Source of the DNA: Thermobaculum terrenum ATCC BAA-798
GTDB lineage: Bacteria; Chloroflexota; Chloroflexia; Thermobaculales; Thermobaculaceae
NCBI RefSeq assembly: GCF_000025005.1
Contig: NC_013525.1
Coordinates: 879,501-943,500 of the forward strand
Direction: 5' to 3'
Length of the DNA stretch: 64,000 nt
The notes under the pieces: generated by a model
What the model was told of the DNA's origin: nothing
Seen by the model: only the letters and a program-made list of their open reading frames with translations
Databases searched by the model: none
Program-made: the position numbers and the translations under genes
In this document: positions 17,970 through 27,324 of the stretch, piece by piece
Layout: each line of letters starts with the position of its first letter
Position numbering within the stretch: the first letter of the stretch is position 1

Positions 17970-19478
17970 ATGTATTCTTCACTCGACGAGCCTGATAGGC
18001 AAAGAATTGACAGGTTACTTGAGGAGAACCACTTAATATTAGCCTCTAATAGGGGGCCATTTGAATTTGAGGTGGTAGATGAAGGTTACAGCAAGAAGCG
18101 TGGAGCCGGTGGAGTAGTCACAGCTGTAAGTGCGATAAGCAAGTATGCCCATCCTACTTGGGTTGCCTGTGCTATGACCGAGGGCGATAGGCAGGTAGCT
18201 AAAGAACATGGTGATACCACTATAACTGTCGAAGAGGGTGACGTTAGCTATCGATTGCGCTTCGTTTTACTCGATGAGCAGGTATATCATTGGTACTACA
18301 ATGTTATAGCCAACCCCCTTCTCTGGTTCATCCATCATTACATGTGGGACACACCAAGAGAGCCTATGATAGGCTCTGAGGAATGGCAGGCATGGCACGA
18401 AGGTTATGTAGTTGCAAACAAAGCTTTCGCAGACGTTCTATCACAGGAGATAGAGAAGTCTGATAAGCCCCCCATAGTTCTGATTCAGGATTATCAGCTG
18501 TATCTTGTTCCAGGTTTCCTAAGGCAAAAACACCCTGATATCGTTATTCAATTTTTCCTTCACATACCTTTTCCGGGTTCGGATTATCTTAGAGTGCTGC
18601 CAGTAGAGATGAGACAGGCGATAGTTTCATCTTTGCTTGCCTGTGACATAGCAGGCTTTCAAACTAATCGTTCGGCTGTTAACTTTCTGAGGGCTGCTGG
18701 CACTTTTGTCCCAGGAGTCAGGGTTGATTACGATCTAGCCAGTATCAGGTATAGGAACAGGACTACGCTTGTTCGTAGATATCCTATTAGCATCGATACT
18801 GAGCATGTGTCACGCCTTGCGCATAGCGAGCAAGCTGATAAGGAACTTGAGTTCCTTAGACCGTACTTCGGTGAAAAGAATATACTCAGAGTCGACAGGA
18901 TAGAACCTAGCAAGAACCTGCTGAGGGGTTTTGAAGCTTATAGCCTTATGCTAGACAAACATCCAGAACTAAAGGAGAGGGTGAAATTCTTAGCAATGTT
19001 AGTGCCCTCCAGGAGCAGTATCCCAGAGTATAGCAGATACCAGGATGAGGTTATGGCGGCTATTGGCAGGATCAATATAAAGCACGGCACAGACTATTGG
19101 AGGCCTGTTGAAGCCTTTATCGGGGATAACTATATACGCGCATTAGCTGCCATGCGTTACTATGATGTCCTTTTAGTTAATCCTCTAATAGATGGAATGA
19201 ACTTAGTTGCTAAAGAGGGTGTCTTGGTGAACGAGAGGGATGGTGCCTTGGTGCTTTCGGATGGCGCTGGTGCTTTTGAGCAGTTCGCACCACTACCGCT
19301 TTCCGTTACTGCTGCAGATATATTGGGCACAGCAGAAGCTCTCTATAAAGCCCTCACCATGCCGATTGAGGAAAAAAGAGAGTTCTTGGCACGCCTTAGG
19401 GAATGTGTGATCAACGAAGACGTGACTGCCTGGCTTAATAGCCAGCTCATAGATATCAGTTGGTTGATTGGAGCATAG
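17970..19478 (+). CDS. otsA: Trehalose-6-phosphate synthase (GT20)
   Basis: 502 residues. It transfers glucose from a nucleotide sugar to glucose 6-phosphate. GT20 marks are SNRGPFEF with the downstream RGAGGVVTAV loop, IQDYQLYLVPGFLR, FFLHIPFPGSDYLRVLP, RVDRIEPSKNLLRGFEAY and the invariant DGMNLVAKE. GGAG lies nine bases before the ATG. The phosphatase gene follows after two bases, so the pair makes trehalose, a compatible solute, from hexose phosphate. Confidence 0.93.
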   Translation: MYSSLDEPDRQRIDRLLEENHLILASNRGPFEFEVVDEGYSKKRGAGGVVTAVSAISKYAHPTWVACAMTEGDRQVAKEHGDTTITVEEGDVSYRLRFVLLDEQVYHWYYNVIANPLLWFIHHYMWDTPREPMIGSEEWQAWHEGYVVANKAFADVLSQEIEKSDKPPIVLIQDYQLYLVPGFLRQKHPDIVIQFFLHIPFPGSDYLRVLPVEMRQAIVSSLLACDIAGFQTNRSAVNFLRAAGTFVPGVRVDYDLASIRYRNRTTLVRRYPISIDTEHVSRLAHSEQADKELEFLRPYFGEKNILRVDRIEPSKNLLRGFEAYSLMLDKHPELKERVKFLAMLVPSRSSIPEYSRYQDEVMAAIGRINIKHGTDYWRPVEAFIGDNYIRALAAMRYYDVLLVNPLIDGMNLVAKEGVLVNERDGALVLSDGAGAFEQFAPLPLSVTAADILGTAEALYKALTMPIEEKREFLARLRECVINEDVTAWLNSQLIDISWLIGA

Positions 19479-19480
19479 CT

Positions 19481-20284
19481 TTGGTTAGGAGTGTTCGCGA
19501 TCAGTGGAATAGAGCGTTAGATATCCTAGGAAATAAGCCCTCAGGTTTGATAACAGACATAGATGGCACAATTAGTGAGCTTGTAGCACATCCTGATGAA
19601 GCTGTAGTAACCGAAGAAATCAAGCAGTCGCTAAATTCACTTGCTAAGAAACTAAGTGTAGTAGCGGTAGTGACTGGCCGTTCTGCCCCTAAAGCTATAT
19701 CTATGCTTGGCACATCCGAATTATTGGTAGTTGGCAACCATGGTATGGAGTGGGCTGAAAACGGCAGGATAGAGGTCGCTCCAGAGGTCAAACCCTATAC
19801 AGATAAGCTGAATGAGGCTTTAGATAAGCTCTCGTCTGAGATAAGGATCCCCGGAGTGCTAATAGAGAATAAAGGGGTTACTGCTGCTATCCACTATAGA
19901 CAAACCGAAAACCCAGATGATTCTAAAAGAGTCATATTTGCAAAGCTTTCGGATCTTGCAGAACAGTACGGACTAATTCTGACCGAAGGCAAGATGAATT
20001 TTGAGCTTAGACCTCCAGTAAACCTTAACAAGGGGACTGCGTCGATCAGGATAGCTGAAAGATATAATCTCAAGTCCTGTGTCTTCATGGGAGATGACGT
20101 GACGGATGTTGATGCTGTCAGGTCTTTAAGAGGATTAGCTGCTAATGGCAAGATAGTGTTCATGAGCATAGCGGTACTCTCAGGGCAAACACCACCAGTT
20201 GTGCTCGAAGAAGCTGATATGTTACTAGATGGAGTAAGGCAAGTTGCTGAGTTTCTTAGATGGTTAGATTCATCACTCAAATAG
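19481..20284 (+). CDS. otsB: Trehalose-6-phosphate phosphatase
   Basis: 267 residues, HAD superfamily. LITDIDGTISEL carries the nucleophile pair Asp-x-Asp, VVTGRSAP is motif II, and FMGDDVTDVDAV is motif IV. A TTG at 19460 would overlap otsA by 19 bases. The TTG at 19481 lies seven bases after TTGGAG and two bases after the otsA stop, and is preferred. It completes trehalose synthesis with otsA. Confidence 0.92.
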   Translation: MVRSVRDQWNRALDILGNKPSGLITDIDGTISELVAHPDEAVVTEEIKQSLNSLAKKLSVVAVVTGRSAPKAISMLGTSELLVVGNHGMEWAENGRIEVAPEVKPYTDKLNEALDKLSSEIRIPGVLIENKGVTAAIHYRQTENPDDSKRVIFAKLSDLAEQYGLILTEGKMNFELRPPVNLNKGTASIRIAERYNLKSCVFMGDDVTDVDAVRSLRGLAANGKIVFMSIAVLSGQTPPVVLEEADMLLDGVRQVAEFLRWLDSSLK

Positions 20285-20297
20285 GAGTTTGCCTCTA

Positions 20298-21251
20298 ATG
20301 ACCGTGCTGTTACGTGAAGATGATGTAAATAAGTTGTTGGATATAAGAGACTCCATACAGCTCATGGAGGAGCTTTTCAGCTACCAACATCTGGACACAC
20401 CGAGCGTACAACCTCGTAGACGTGTGGCCACCGGCCAGGGAACTCTCAACGTTATGTTTGCGTCTGTGCCGGCTAGAAACGTGTCAGGGCTCAAGTCCTA
20501 CGTTGTTACTCCCCACGGCGTGAGATTCACGGTATTGATCTATGACAACTCCTCAGCAGAGTTGCTAGCAATGATCGAAGCAAATCGTTTAGGCCAGCTT
20601 AGAACGGGGGCAGCCACTGGTGTAGCTACTAAATATATGGCTCGAGAAGATGCCAGCACTCTTGGTCTAATAGGAGCTGGATATCAAGCTGAGACCCAGT
20701 TAGAAGCTATTGCTGAAGTAAGAGATCTAAGACGTGTGTTGGTTTTCTCTAGGAGCTATGAAAGGGCTAAAGACTTTTCGCAGCGTATGAGTAATCGGAC
20801 TGGATTAGATATACAACCTATAAATGATTTAACTGAAGTCGCTGGGTGTGACATTGTAGTGACTGCTACTAGCTCGCAGCAGCCCGTCCTATTTGGAAGT
20901 AATCTATCTGATGGTGCGCATGTTAATCTTGTGGGCTCCAATTGGATAAGTAAAGCCGAGGCCGACATCGAGGTGTTGCTTAGAAGTACATCTGTAGTCG
21001 TGGACTCTCTTGAATCTGCAAAGATAGAAGGTGGAGATCTTGCTCTTGCTATAGATAGGGGGCTTCTTTGGTGGGAGCGAGTCTTCGAGTTATCGGATGT
21101 AGTTACTCGTAGATTTGCTCCTAGGACTTCTGCTTCCGATATCACGCTATTTAAGTCTCACGGCATAGCTAGTGAGGACGTCATCATGGCTCACGAGTGT
21201 TACCTCAGGGCTATTAGGAAGGGTATAGGAGAGGATATAGAGCTGAGCTGA
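20298..21251 (+). CDS. Ornithine cyclodeaminase / alanine dehydrogenase family protein
   Basis: 317 residues of the OCD/mu-crystallin family. LGLIGAGYQAETQLEAI is the NAD(P) Rossmann motif, and RLGQLRTGAATGVATKYM is the substrate-side signature. Family members include ornithine cyclodeaminase, alanine dehydrogenase and ketimine reductases, which cannot be separated here. The ATG at 20298 is preferred to a TTG three codons upstream that lies too close to GGAG. It is 13 bases from otsB and may be co-transcribed, but ends before the riboswitch. Confidence 0.82.
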   Translation: MTVLLREDDVNKLLDIRDSIQLMEELFSYQHLDTPSVQPRRRVATGQGTLNVMFASVPARNVSGLKSYVVTPHGVRFTVLIYDNSSAELLAMIEANRLGQLRTGAATGVATKYMAREDASTLGLIGAGYQAETQLEAIAEVRDLRRVLVFSRSYERAKDFSQRMSNRTGLDIQPINDLTEVAGCDIVVTATSSQQPVLFGSNLSDGAHVNLVGSNWISKAEADIEVLLRSTSVVVDSLESAKIEGGDLALAIDRGLLWWERVFELSDVVTRRFAPRTSASDITLFKSHGIASEDVIMAHECYLRAIRKGIGEDIELS

Positions 21252-21256
21252 TATTC

Positions 21257-21285
21257 TTGACGAAGTTTATAGGCTGTGATAATAT
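21257..21285 (+). promoter_or_regulatory. Sigma-70-type promoter of the met/aspartate operon
   Basis: TTGACG (21257) and TAATAT (21280) are separated by exactly 17 bases, close to the vegetative consensus. Transcription would start near 21292, just ahead of the SAM riboswitch. Confidence 0.65.
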
Positions 21286-21313
21286 CTTTCCAACAACTGA
21301 ATAATTTCGCCGG

Positions 21314-21414
21314 CCTTATCAAGAGAGGTGGAGGGAGACGGCCCTGTGAAGCCCGGCAACCAGCGCCCAGGAGCGCCAGGTGCCAATTCCGGCGAGGTCA
21401 CTCGCAAGATAAGG
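21314..21414 (+). ncRNA. SAM-I (S-box) riboswitch aptamer
   Basis: The highly conserved S-box core is directly readable: CTTATCAAGAG, GGTGGAGGGA, GGCCCTGTGAAGCCCGGCAA, GGTGCCAATTCC and the closing GATAAGG. P1 is CCTTATC (21314-21320) with GATAAGG (21408-21414). SAM binding stabilises P1 and lets the downstream terminator form. It controls metX and the following aspartate-pathway genes. Confidence 0.96.
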
Positions 21415-21473
21415 GGTAGCGGCGAACCACTAAATGAAAAGTTACCCCTTGCGAAAGCGAGGGGATTATTTTT
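21411..21473 (+). terminator. Riboswitch expression platform: antiterminator and terminator
   Basis: The terminator is CCCCTTGC, GAAA tetraloop, GCGAGGGG (21445-21464), then ATTATTTTT. An alternative antiterminator pairs AAGGGGTAGC (21411-21420) with GTTACCCCTT (21441-21450), ten pairs with one G-U. It uses the 3' strand of P1 as well as the 5' arm of the terminator. Thus SAM-bound P1 and the antiterminator exclude each other, the standard OFF switch. Confidence 0.9.
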
Positions 21474-21539
21474 GCCCTCGTCTTTATCCTCGCCAAGACC
21501 ACACCTCACAAAGATAACTGAGTGGTAGGTGTTGCTGTA

Positions 21540-22691
21540 TTGATTAGCAGGAAACAATTCTACACTTTAGCGGAACCTCTGAAGCTTTGGAGAGGGGGGA
21601 GCCTATACCCCGTTACTATCGCGTACGAGACCTGGGGAGAGCTCTCTCCGGAGCGTGATAATGTCATACTAGTGCTGCATGCACTTACTGGTGATTCTCA
21701 TGCAGCAGGTAAATACAGCGAAGATGAAGATAAATGTGGATGGTGGGATCCCCTTATAGGACCAGGCAGGGCCTTTGATACTAATAGGTACTTTGTTATA
21801 TGTTCCAACGTAATAGGTGGGTGTCAGGGATCTACTGGTCCATCTTCTATTAATCCCGAGACTGGTTATCCCTATGCAATGGACTTCCCGGTAATAACCA
21901 TTCAAGATATGGTAGCTGCGCAGGTAGAGCTGCTCAAAGCTCTAGGTATTAACAAGCTGTTAGCGGTTACGGGTGGGTCCATTGGAGGTATGCAAGCAAT
22001 AGAATGGGTGATTAGATACCCTGATTGGGTGGAAAATGCGCTTATATTCGGCGCATTACCCAAGACGAGTCCTCAGTCGATAGGCTTCAACGCTGTTGGA
22101 CGCCAGGCAATTATGATAGACCCGGAATGGAAGGGAGGTAAGTATTATCCTTCCCCAGGTCCGGTAGCGGGGTTAAGTGTTGCACGCATGGTAGGTATGA
22201 TCACCTACCAAAGCTACGAAGGTATGTGGATCAGATTTGGCAGGAAGCTTGCAACCCGACCTACAACCTATTCTCCACTAGGAGAGAAGTTTGATGTCGA
22301 GGGCTACTTGGAGTACCAAGGTTACAAGCTAACTCAGAGGTTCGATGCAAATTCCTACCTCTACCTCACGCGGGCTATGGACTTGTATGATGCCTCCGAA
22401 GGTTTTGATTCTGAACTGGAGGCCTACGACAGGATAAGGGCAAATATCCTATTAGTAGGCATAAGCACCGACTGGCTATATCCACCCCATGAGGTGAAGG
22501 CGTTCGCTAACCAGCTAAGAGATCTTGGTAAAAATGCTGTATACGAGGAACTGGATTCTATACATGGTCACGACGCTTTCCTTAAAGAATGGGAACAAAT
22601 GACCCGCATAATTACGCTTTATATGGAGAATCTGGGTGACGAGGCGCATTACGTAACTTCGCCACTGGGTGATGGTGAGCTGATAAAATGA
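21540..22691 (+). CDS. metX: Homoserine O-acetyltransferase
   Basis: About 383 residues, alpha/beta hydrolase fold. It acetylates homoserine with acetyl-CoA (some members use succinyl-CoA) in methionine synthesis. VLHALTGDSHAAG, the nucleophile elbow GGSIGGMQAIEW, and the acid/base pair in STDWLYPPHE and HGHDAFLKEW are present. The start is uncertain: the TTG at 21540 has AGGTG eight bases before it, while an in-frame GTG at 21522 has no binding site. First gene after the SAM riboswitch. Confidence 0.93.
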   Translation: MISRKQFYTLAEPLKLWRGGSLYPVTIAYETWGELSPERDNVILVLHALTGDSHAAGKYSEDEDKCGWWDPLIGPGRAFDTNRYFVICSNVIGGCQGSTGPSSINPETGYPYAMDFPVITIQDMVAAQVELLKALGINKLLAVTGGSIGGMQAIEWVIRYPDWVENALIFGALPKTSPQSIGFNAVGRQAIMIDPEWKGGKYYPSPGPVAGLSVARMVGMITYQSYEGMWIRFGRKLATRPTTYSPLGEKFDVEGYLEYQGYKLTQRFDANSYLYLTRAMDLYDASEGFDSELEAYDRIRANILLVGISTDWLYPPHEVKAFANQLRDLGKNAVYEELDSIHGHDAFLKEWEQMTRIITLYMENLGDEAHYVTSPLGDGELIK

Positions 22692-22725
22692 TCTGTTCGT
22701 AATTCTCGCTTCTGGGAGCTTGTAC

Positions 22726-24132
22726 ATGCTCATACTTAAATTTGGTGGGACGAGTGTGGGGTCCGCTCAACGTATATTAGCTGTTGCGGACATAATAAGA
22801 GCCAATCTGGATCGGAAGCCAGTAGTCGTGCTGTCCGCTATGAGTGGCGTGACTGATTCTCTGGTCGTTGCGACGAATGCCGCAGCTAGAAGAGATGATG
22901 CTACTGTGGCGACAATAGTAAGAGACCTCAGAGAGAAGCATCATACGGCAGCTCAACTTTGCGTGGACGACTCACTTAGACCAGAGGTTGTTCACAAGAT
23001 AGATGAGTATATAGATACCCTCGCACGGATACTCGCTGCTTTGTCTTTGTTACAGGAGGCAAGCCCAAGATCCAGGGACCTAGTTGCATCTTATGGAGAG
23101 AAGCTATCGACAACCTTACTTCATGCCACACTCACCTCCCAGGGTATACCAAGTGAGATTTTGTCTGCAGAAGCCGTAATAAAGACGGATGATAACTTTG
23201 GTGAAGCTATGCCTTTGATGGAGCAGACAGCCACAGCCTCTAGGCAGTTAATTCCTCCTTTGATAAAGAAGGGAATAGTCCCAATAGTGCCTGGATTTAC
23301 GGGATCGACCGTTGAAGGTATTACCACCACTTTAGGTAGAGGAGGATCAGATTATACTGCAACTATCTTGGGGGCAGTTCTGGATGCAGACGAAGTCTGG
23401 ATCTACACAGATACAGATGGAGTGCTTACGGCTGACCCCAAGGTCGTGCCAAATGCAAGACCTATAAGCCACCTCTCGTACGCGGAAGCCCGTGAGCTCT
23501 CCTTTTTCGGCGCCAAGGTTATACATCCCAGGACGGTTTTGCCTGCTATCGATCATGGTTTCCCCATAAGGGTTTTGAATAGTTTTAACCCCTGCTTTGC
23601 TGGGACTATCATAACAGCTGAGGGAGAGAGGACTGGACAACCAGTAAAATCCATAGCTTACACTAGGAATGTCTGTATAGTCACAGTGGAGGGATCTGGA
23701 AGGCCTGGTGGCCCCAGGGTCGCTGGAAGGACTTTGAATGTACTTGAGCGTCTGTCTACAGATGCGTTCCTGACCAATGCTTCCTCTCCTGAGCAAAACT
23801 TGAGCTTTGTACTACCCACCGAAAGAGCTAATGCGGTAGTACGTGAGCTGACCATAGAGTTTGCAGACGAGATCCGACGGGGGGAGATCAGAAGGATAGA
23901 CATGCAGGACCATCTCGGAGTCTTCTCTTGTGTTGGGGAGGGGTTGGGTGAGACTTCTGGTATAGGTGCAAGGGTCTTCACAGTTTTGGGGAAACTGGGT
24001 ATCAGCGTACACGGATTTGCTCAAGCTCCATCTGGAACCAGCTTTTCGTTCGTTGTTGACTCCGAACAGCTTGATGAGGCTGTTAGGGGCATGCACGAAG
24101 AATTCATAGGGAACATGGAGCCTGTAGGTTAG
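22726..24132 (+). CDS. Aspartate kinase (monofunctional)
   Basis: 468 residues. The kinase domain starts LKFGGTSVGSAQRI and includes SYGEKLSTTLL and TTLGRGGSDYTAT. The C-terminal 150 residues hold two ACT domains, the usual allosteric part for lysine, threonine or SAM (VTVEGSGRPGGPR, FSCVGEGLGETSGIGARVF). GGGAG stands seven bases before the ATG, which is preferred to a TTG two codons upstream. Second gene of the SAM-controlled operon. Which end product inhibits it cannot be told. Confidence 0.93.
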   Translation: MLILKFGGTSVGSAQRILAVADIIRANLDRKPVVVLSAMSGVTDSLVVATNAAARRDDATVATIVRDLREKHHTAAQLCVDDSLRPEVVHKIDEYIDTLARILAALSLLQEASPRSRDLVASYGEKLSTTLLHATLTSQGIPSEILSAEAVIKTDDNFGEAMPLMEQTATASRQLIPPLIKKGIVPIVPGFTGSTVEGITTTLGRGGSDYTATILGAVLDADEVWIYTDTDGVLTADPKVVPNARPISHLSYAEARELSFFGAKVIHPRTVLPAIDHGFPIRVLNSFNPCFAGTIITAEGERTGQPVKSIAYTRNVCIVTVEGSGRPGGPRVAGRTLNVLERLSTDAFLTNASSPEQNLSFVLPTERANAVVRELTIEFADEIRRGEIRRIDMQDHLGVFSCVGEGLGETSGIGARVFTVLGKLGISVHGFAQAPSGTSFSFVVDSEQLDEAVRGMHEEFIGNMEPVG

Positions 24133-24135
24133 CTT

Positions 24136-25212
24136 ATGAAGAGCATTGGAATATTCCAGTTGGGGCTGGGTAAAGTAGGCAAATCCCTTGTTGATTTGAT
24201 AATTGGGAATCAGCACAAGTGGGAGAGACTCGGATGGGAAGTCCGATATGTTGCTCTAGCTGATTCCAGCGGTGCCATCATTCCTTATTCTCCCTATTTT
24301 TCCTCTGAAGAGTTGATGGAGATAGCTTCGTATAAGCTTAGCGGTAGTAAACTGGCCGATTTCGGGAAATACCAGTTTTATGATTCGCTGGACGTGGTTG
24401 AATCTCTCCCTAACTATGGCCTCAATGTGATGATAGACTGTGCTTCTGGTGAGCATACCTTGCCTGTAGTTCTCAAAGCACTAGAGGCTGGCTGGCATGT
24501 CTTACTTTCGAATAAGCAGCCCCTAGCGGTTGGCCTCGGTGAATATTCTAGGCTTGCACGCTACTCGGACCACTTATGGTATGAGGCGACGGTGGGGGCT
24601 GGTCTACCGATCATAAGTACCTTGCGTTCTCTTCTTGATTGTGGTGATAGTATAGATTACATCCAGGGAGTTTTCAGCGGTACGCTCGGGTTTATATCTT
24701 CGAAGATCTCATCGGGAACCACTTTTTCAGAAGCCTTAAGAGAAGCGGTCAATCTCGGATACACTGAGCCAGACCCTAGGGATGATCTGTCTGGTGTGGA
24801 CGTGGCCAGGAAAGCATTGATCCTAGCCAGGTCACTTGGCAGACAGATCGAAATGTCGGATATCAAGTTGAGTCCTTTCATTCCAGATCTGAGCTACGAG
24901 GAATCGGTAGAAGAATTCATGAGCCGTATAGAAGATTATGACCAATACTTTGAGCAGCTGTCTGTACAGGCTGCGCAAAGCAAGCAGGTAGTCAAGTATG
25001 TAGCTCGTGTTCCTGTTGACGGAGATGTAACTGTTGGTTTGGAAAGCTTGCCGGCTTCTACCGTGTTTGGGAGTGTCTCGGGGCCTGATAACGTATTCGT
25101 TTTCTCTACAAGAAATTATAAGGACAATCCTATCGTGGTCATAGGTCCAGGTGCTGGACCTGTACGCACGGCAATGGGTATAGCCAGTGATCTCCTTAAT
25201 CTAATGAGGTGA
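24136..25212 (+). CDS. hom: Homoserine dehydrogenase
   Basis: 358 residues, the short form without an ACT domain. It reduces aspartate semialdehyde to homoserine. The Rossmann start is FQLGLGKVGKSLVDLI. ANKQPL-like SNKQPLAVGL, YEATVGAGLPIISTL, FSGTLGFISSKIS and GYTEPDPRDDLSGVDVARK are hallmark motifs. It starts three bases after the kinase stop, as in a tightly coupled operon. Confidence 0.93.
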   Translation: MKSIGIFQLGLGKVGKSLVDLIIGNQHKWERLGWEVRYVALADSSGAIIPYSPYFSSEELMEIASYKLSGSKLADFGKYQFYDSLDVVESLPNYGLNVMIDCASGEHTLPVVLKALEAGWHVLLSNKQPLAVGLGEYSRLARYSDHLWYEATVGAGLPIISTLRSLLDCGDSIDYIQGVFSGTLGFISSKISSGTTFSEALREAVNLGYTEPDPRDDLSGVDVARKALILARSLGRQIEMSDIKLSPFIPDLSYEESVEEFMSRIEDYDQYFEQLSVQAAQSKQVVKYVARVPVDGDVTVGLESLPASTVFGSVSGPDNVFVFSTRNYKDNPIVVIGPGAGPVRTAMGIASDLLNLMR

Positions 25213-25217
25213 GGTAG

Positions 25218-26273
25218 ATGTCTAAGATTGGGGTTGGCGTTCTAGGTGCAGCTGGCATGGTGGGACAGCGATTCCTGCAACTATTACAAGACCATCCGAT
25301 GTTTGAGGTTGTTCAGCTGTTTGGTTCTGATAGAACAGCTGGAAAGAAGTACGGTGAGGTAGTCAGATGGCAGATGGATACAGATTTGCCATCTGGGATC
25401 TCTGAAATGGTAATAGAACCCATAGACCTTAATAATATGAATAATATGGATTGTGAAGTGCTATTTTCGGCGCTCCCCTCTGAAGAGGCAAGGAAGGTTG
25501 AACCTCAGCTGGCACAGAAGGGTTACAAGGTGTTCACCAATGCTAGTGCTCTTAGAATGGACCCTTATGTTCCCCTGATAATACCCTTTGTTAACCACGA
25601 CCATATTCGTGCTATAGAGGAGCAACGTAAGCAGTATGATTGGAAGGGGTTCGTAGTAGCTAATCCAAATTGCAGCTCCACTCCAGTAGTTATATCCCTG
25701 AAGAGATTGCACGAGATGTTCGGAGTGAAGAAAATAATTGTGACTACATTACAAGCTGTTAGTGGTGCGGGGTATCCGGGAGTACCTTCCCTGGATATAT
25801 TAGGTAATGTGATCCCTTACATTTCTGGGGAGGAGGAGAAGGTAGAAACCGAGCCTCTAAAGATGCTAGGGGTTTGGGAAAAGCCTGATTTCAGATACGC
25901 TGATATCTCGATAAGCGCCCATACTAATAGGGTGCCTGTGAAGGATGGCCACCTCGTTACCATCTCTGTCGAGTTTGATAGACCCGTAAGCCAACAGGAA
26001 ATATTAGATGCATGGGAAAACTGGCAACCGCCCGTCATGAGCATGAACCTTCCGTCACTGCCTCCCAGACCTCTTATATACAAACATGAGAATGATAGAC
26101 CTCAGCCTGTAAAGGATGTGATGACCCTCTCAGGTATGGGAACTGTGGTAGGACGGCTGCGACCATGTAAGGTGCTCGATTGGAAGTACATAGCTTTAGC
26201 ACATAACACAATAATAGGCGCGGCTGGGTGCTCAATTCTGAACGCCGAGCTTTACTATGCGACATATTGCTAG
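25218..26273 (+). CDS. asd: Aspartate-semialdehyde dehydrogenase
   Basis: 351 residues, closest in length and motifs to the archaeal/fungal type. It reduces aspartyl phosphate to the semialdehyde. VLGAAGMVGQRFLQLL binds NADP, NPNCSSTP holds the catalytic Cys, and SAHTNRVPVKDGH the later active-site residues. GAGGTGAGG precedes the ATG. It is the last gene of the SAM-riboswitch operon and stops one base before a convergent gene. Confidence 0.93.
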   Translation: MSKIGVGVLGAAGMVGQRFLQLLQDHPMFEVVQLFGSDRTAGKKYGEVVRWQMDTDLPSGISEMVIEPIDLNNMNNMDCEVLFSALPSEEARKVEPQLAQKGYKVFTNASALRMDPYVPLIIPFVNHDHIRAIEEQRKQYDWKGFVVANPNCSSTPVVISLKRLHEMFGVKKIIVTTLQAVSGAGYPGVPSLDILGNVIPYISGEEEKVETEPLKMLGVWEKPDFRYADISISAHTNRVPVKDGHLVTISVEFDRPVSQQEILDAWENWQPPVMSMNLPSLPPRPLIYKHENDRPQPVKDVMTLSGMGTVVGRLRPCKVLDWKYIALAHNTIIGAAGCSILNAELYYATYC

Positions 26274-26274
26274 C

Positions 26275-27252
26275 TTAGTATGTGGCTTTGACTTCCTGAA
26301 TGTATCCTTGCTTATAAAAGTATCGAAGGAAGCCTTGTACATCCATTTCATAGCCAGAGATAAGCCTTAGAGTATCAGCTATAAGCGGGTCTGTGGATGG
26401 CGACATGTTAATCTTGCTTAGTGCGTATGCCTCCAGGTCTCTGGCTAGTTCTGGCACATTTACTTCCTTCTTGCTGTCCAATTTGCCCAGCAGATAATCT
26501 CTCCAATCGAATAGAGATCTCTCTAGCTCATCAAGATGATGATCAACATCTTGAAATTCTCCGAAATGTGTTAAGTAGAGTCTGGAGGGTTTATAGCTCT
26601 TGATGGTCTTGATGCTTGTCCGCCATTTCTCGAGATCAAGATCTGGGGGTGGGGTGGGAGGCAGTGGAGCACTCATCTCGTTCAGCCTGACGCCAGCAAC
26701 ATCGCCAGTGAAGGCTGTATTAGACTGCCTATCTATATAGGTTACGTGGTGAGAAGCATGACCAGGCGTGTAGAGAATTTCGATTGTTCGATCTGCCATT
26801 ACCAGCTGGTCTTTATCTTTTAGGCTAACGATCCTGCTCTCTTCAACGGGTATCACCTCTCCCCATAGATCTTCCATAGCATTTCCGTATACTCTCTTGG
26901 CACTTGCAAGCAGCCGCTCAGGATTTGACATATGAGGCGCACCAATCTCGTGAACGTAGAGCTTGGCATTTGGGAGATGCTGTAGAAGCAGTCCTGCACT
27001 ACCTGCGTGATCTAGGTGTATATGTGTGACTAACACCCCGCTTATAAAGTCTCTTGCTATCCCCAACTCTCTAATGCCTTCAAGCAGGTTGTGAAGCGTT
27101 GTTGAAGGGCCGCACTCTATCAATACTGCCTCCTGGCTGCCAATTAGTAGATACGAGGCAATAGCCCTGGGCGTATTTTTGAACATCAAATCTATCACCC
27201 ATAGGTTCTCGTCCAACCTCTTGCAGAGACTCAAGGTTTTTTCCTCCATCAT
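26275..27252 (-). CDS. MBL-fold metallo-hydrolase
   Basis: 325 residues. The dinuclear metal motif THIHLDHAG is followed by further ligands around YTPGHASHH, FTGDVAG and LTHFGEF. A C-terminal helical region of about 100 residues follows the beta-lactamase fold. The family includes glyoxalase II-like and other thioester or phosphodiester hydrolases, so the substrate is unknown. The start lacks a clear binding site; ATG at 27252 or the next codon is likely. Confidence 0.85.
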   Translation of the reverse strand: MMEEKTLSLCKRLDENLWVIDLMFKNTPRAIASYLLIGSQEAVLIECGPSTTLHNLLEGIRELGIARDFISGVLVTHIHLDHAGSAGLLLQHLPNAKLYVHEIGAPHMSNPERLLASAKRVYGNAMEDLWGEVIPVEESRIVSLKDKDQLVMADRTIEILYTPGHASHHVTYIDRQSNTAFTGDVAGVRLNEMSAPLPPTPPPDLDLEKWRTSIKTIKSYKPSRLYLTHFGEFQDVDHHLDELERSLFDWRDYLLGKLDSKKEVNVPELARDLEAYALSKINMSPSTDPLIADTLRLISGYEMDVQGFLRYFYKQGYIQEVKATY

Positions 27253-27324
27253 TCATTGTTGCGTGTTATTATTGATTGGTGAAGTCTGTAGAATATATGC
27301 GGTATCTTTGTAAGGAGGACACCG

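Noticed and set aside
23812-24216. Long minus-strand open frames inside the aspartate kinase and other genes
   Set aside because: They lie wholly or largely opposite strongly conserved genes, lack ribosome-binding sites and show no recognisable domain.
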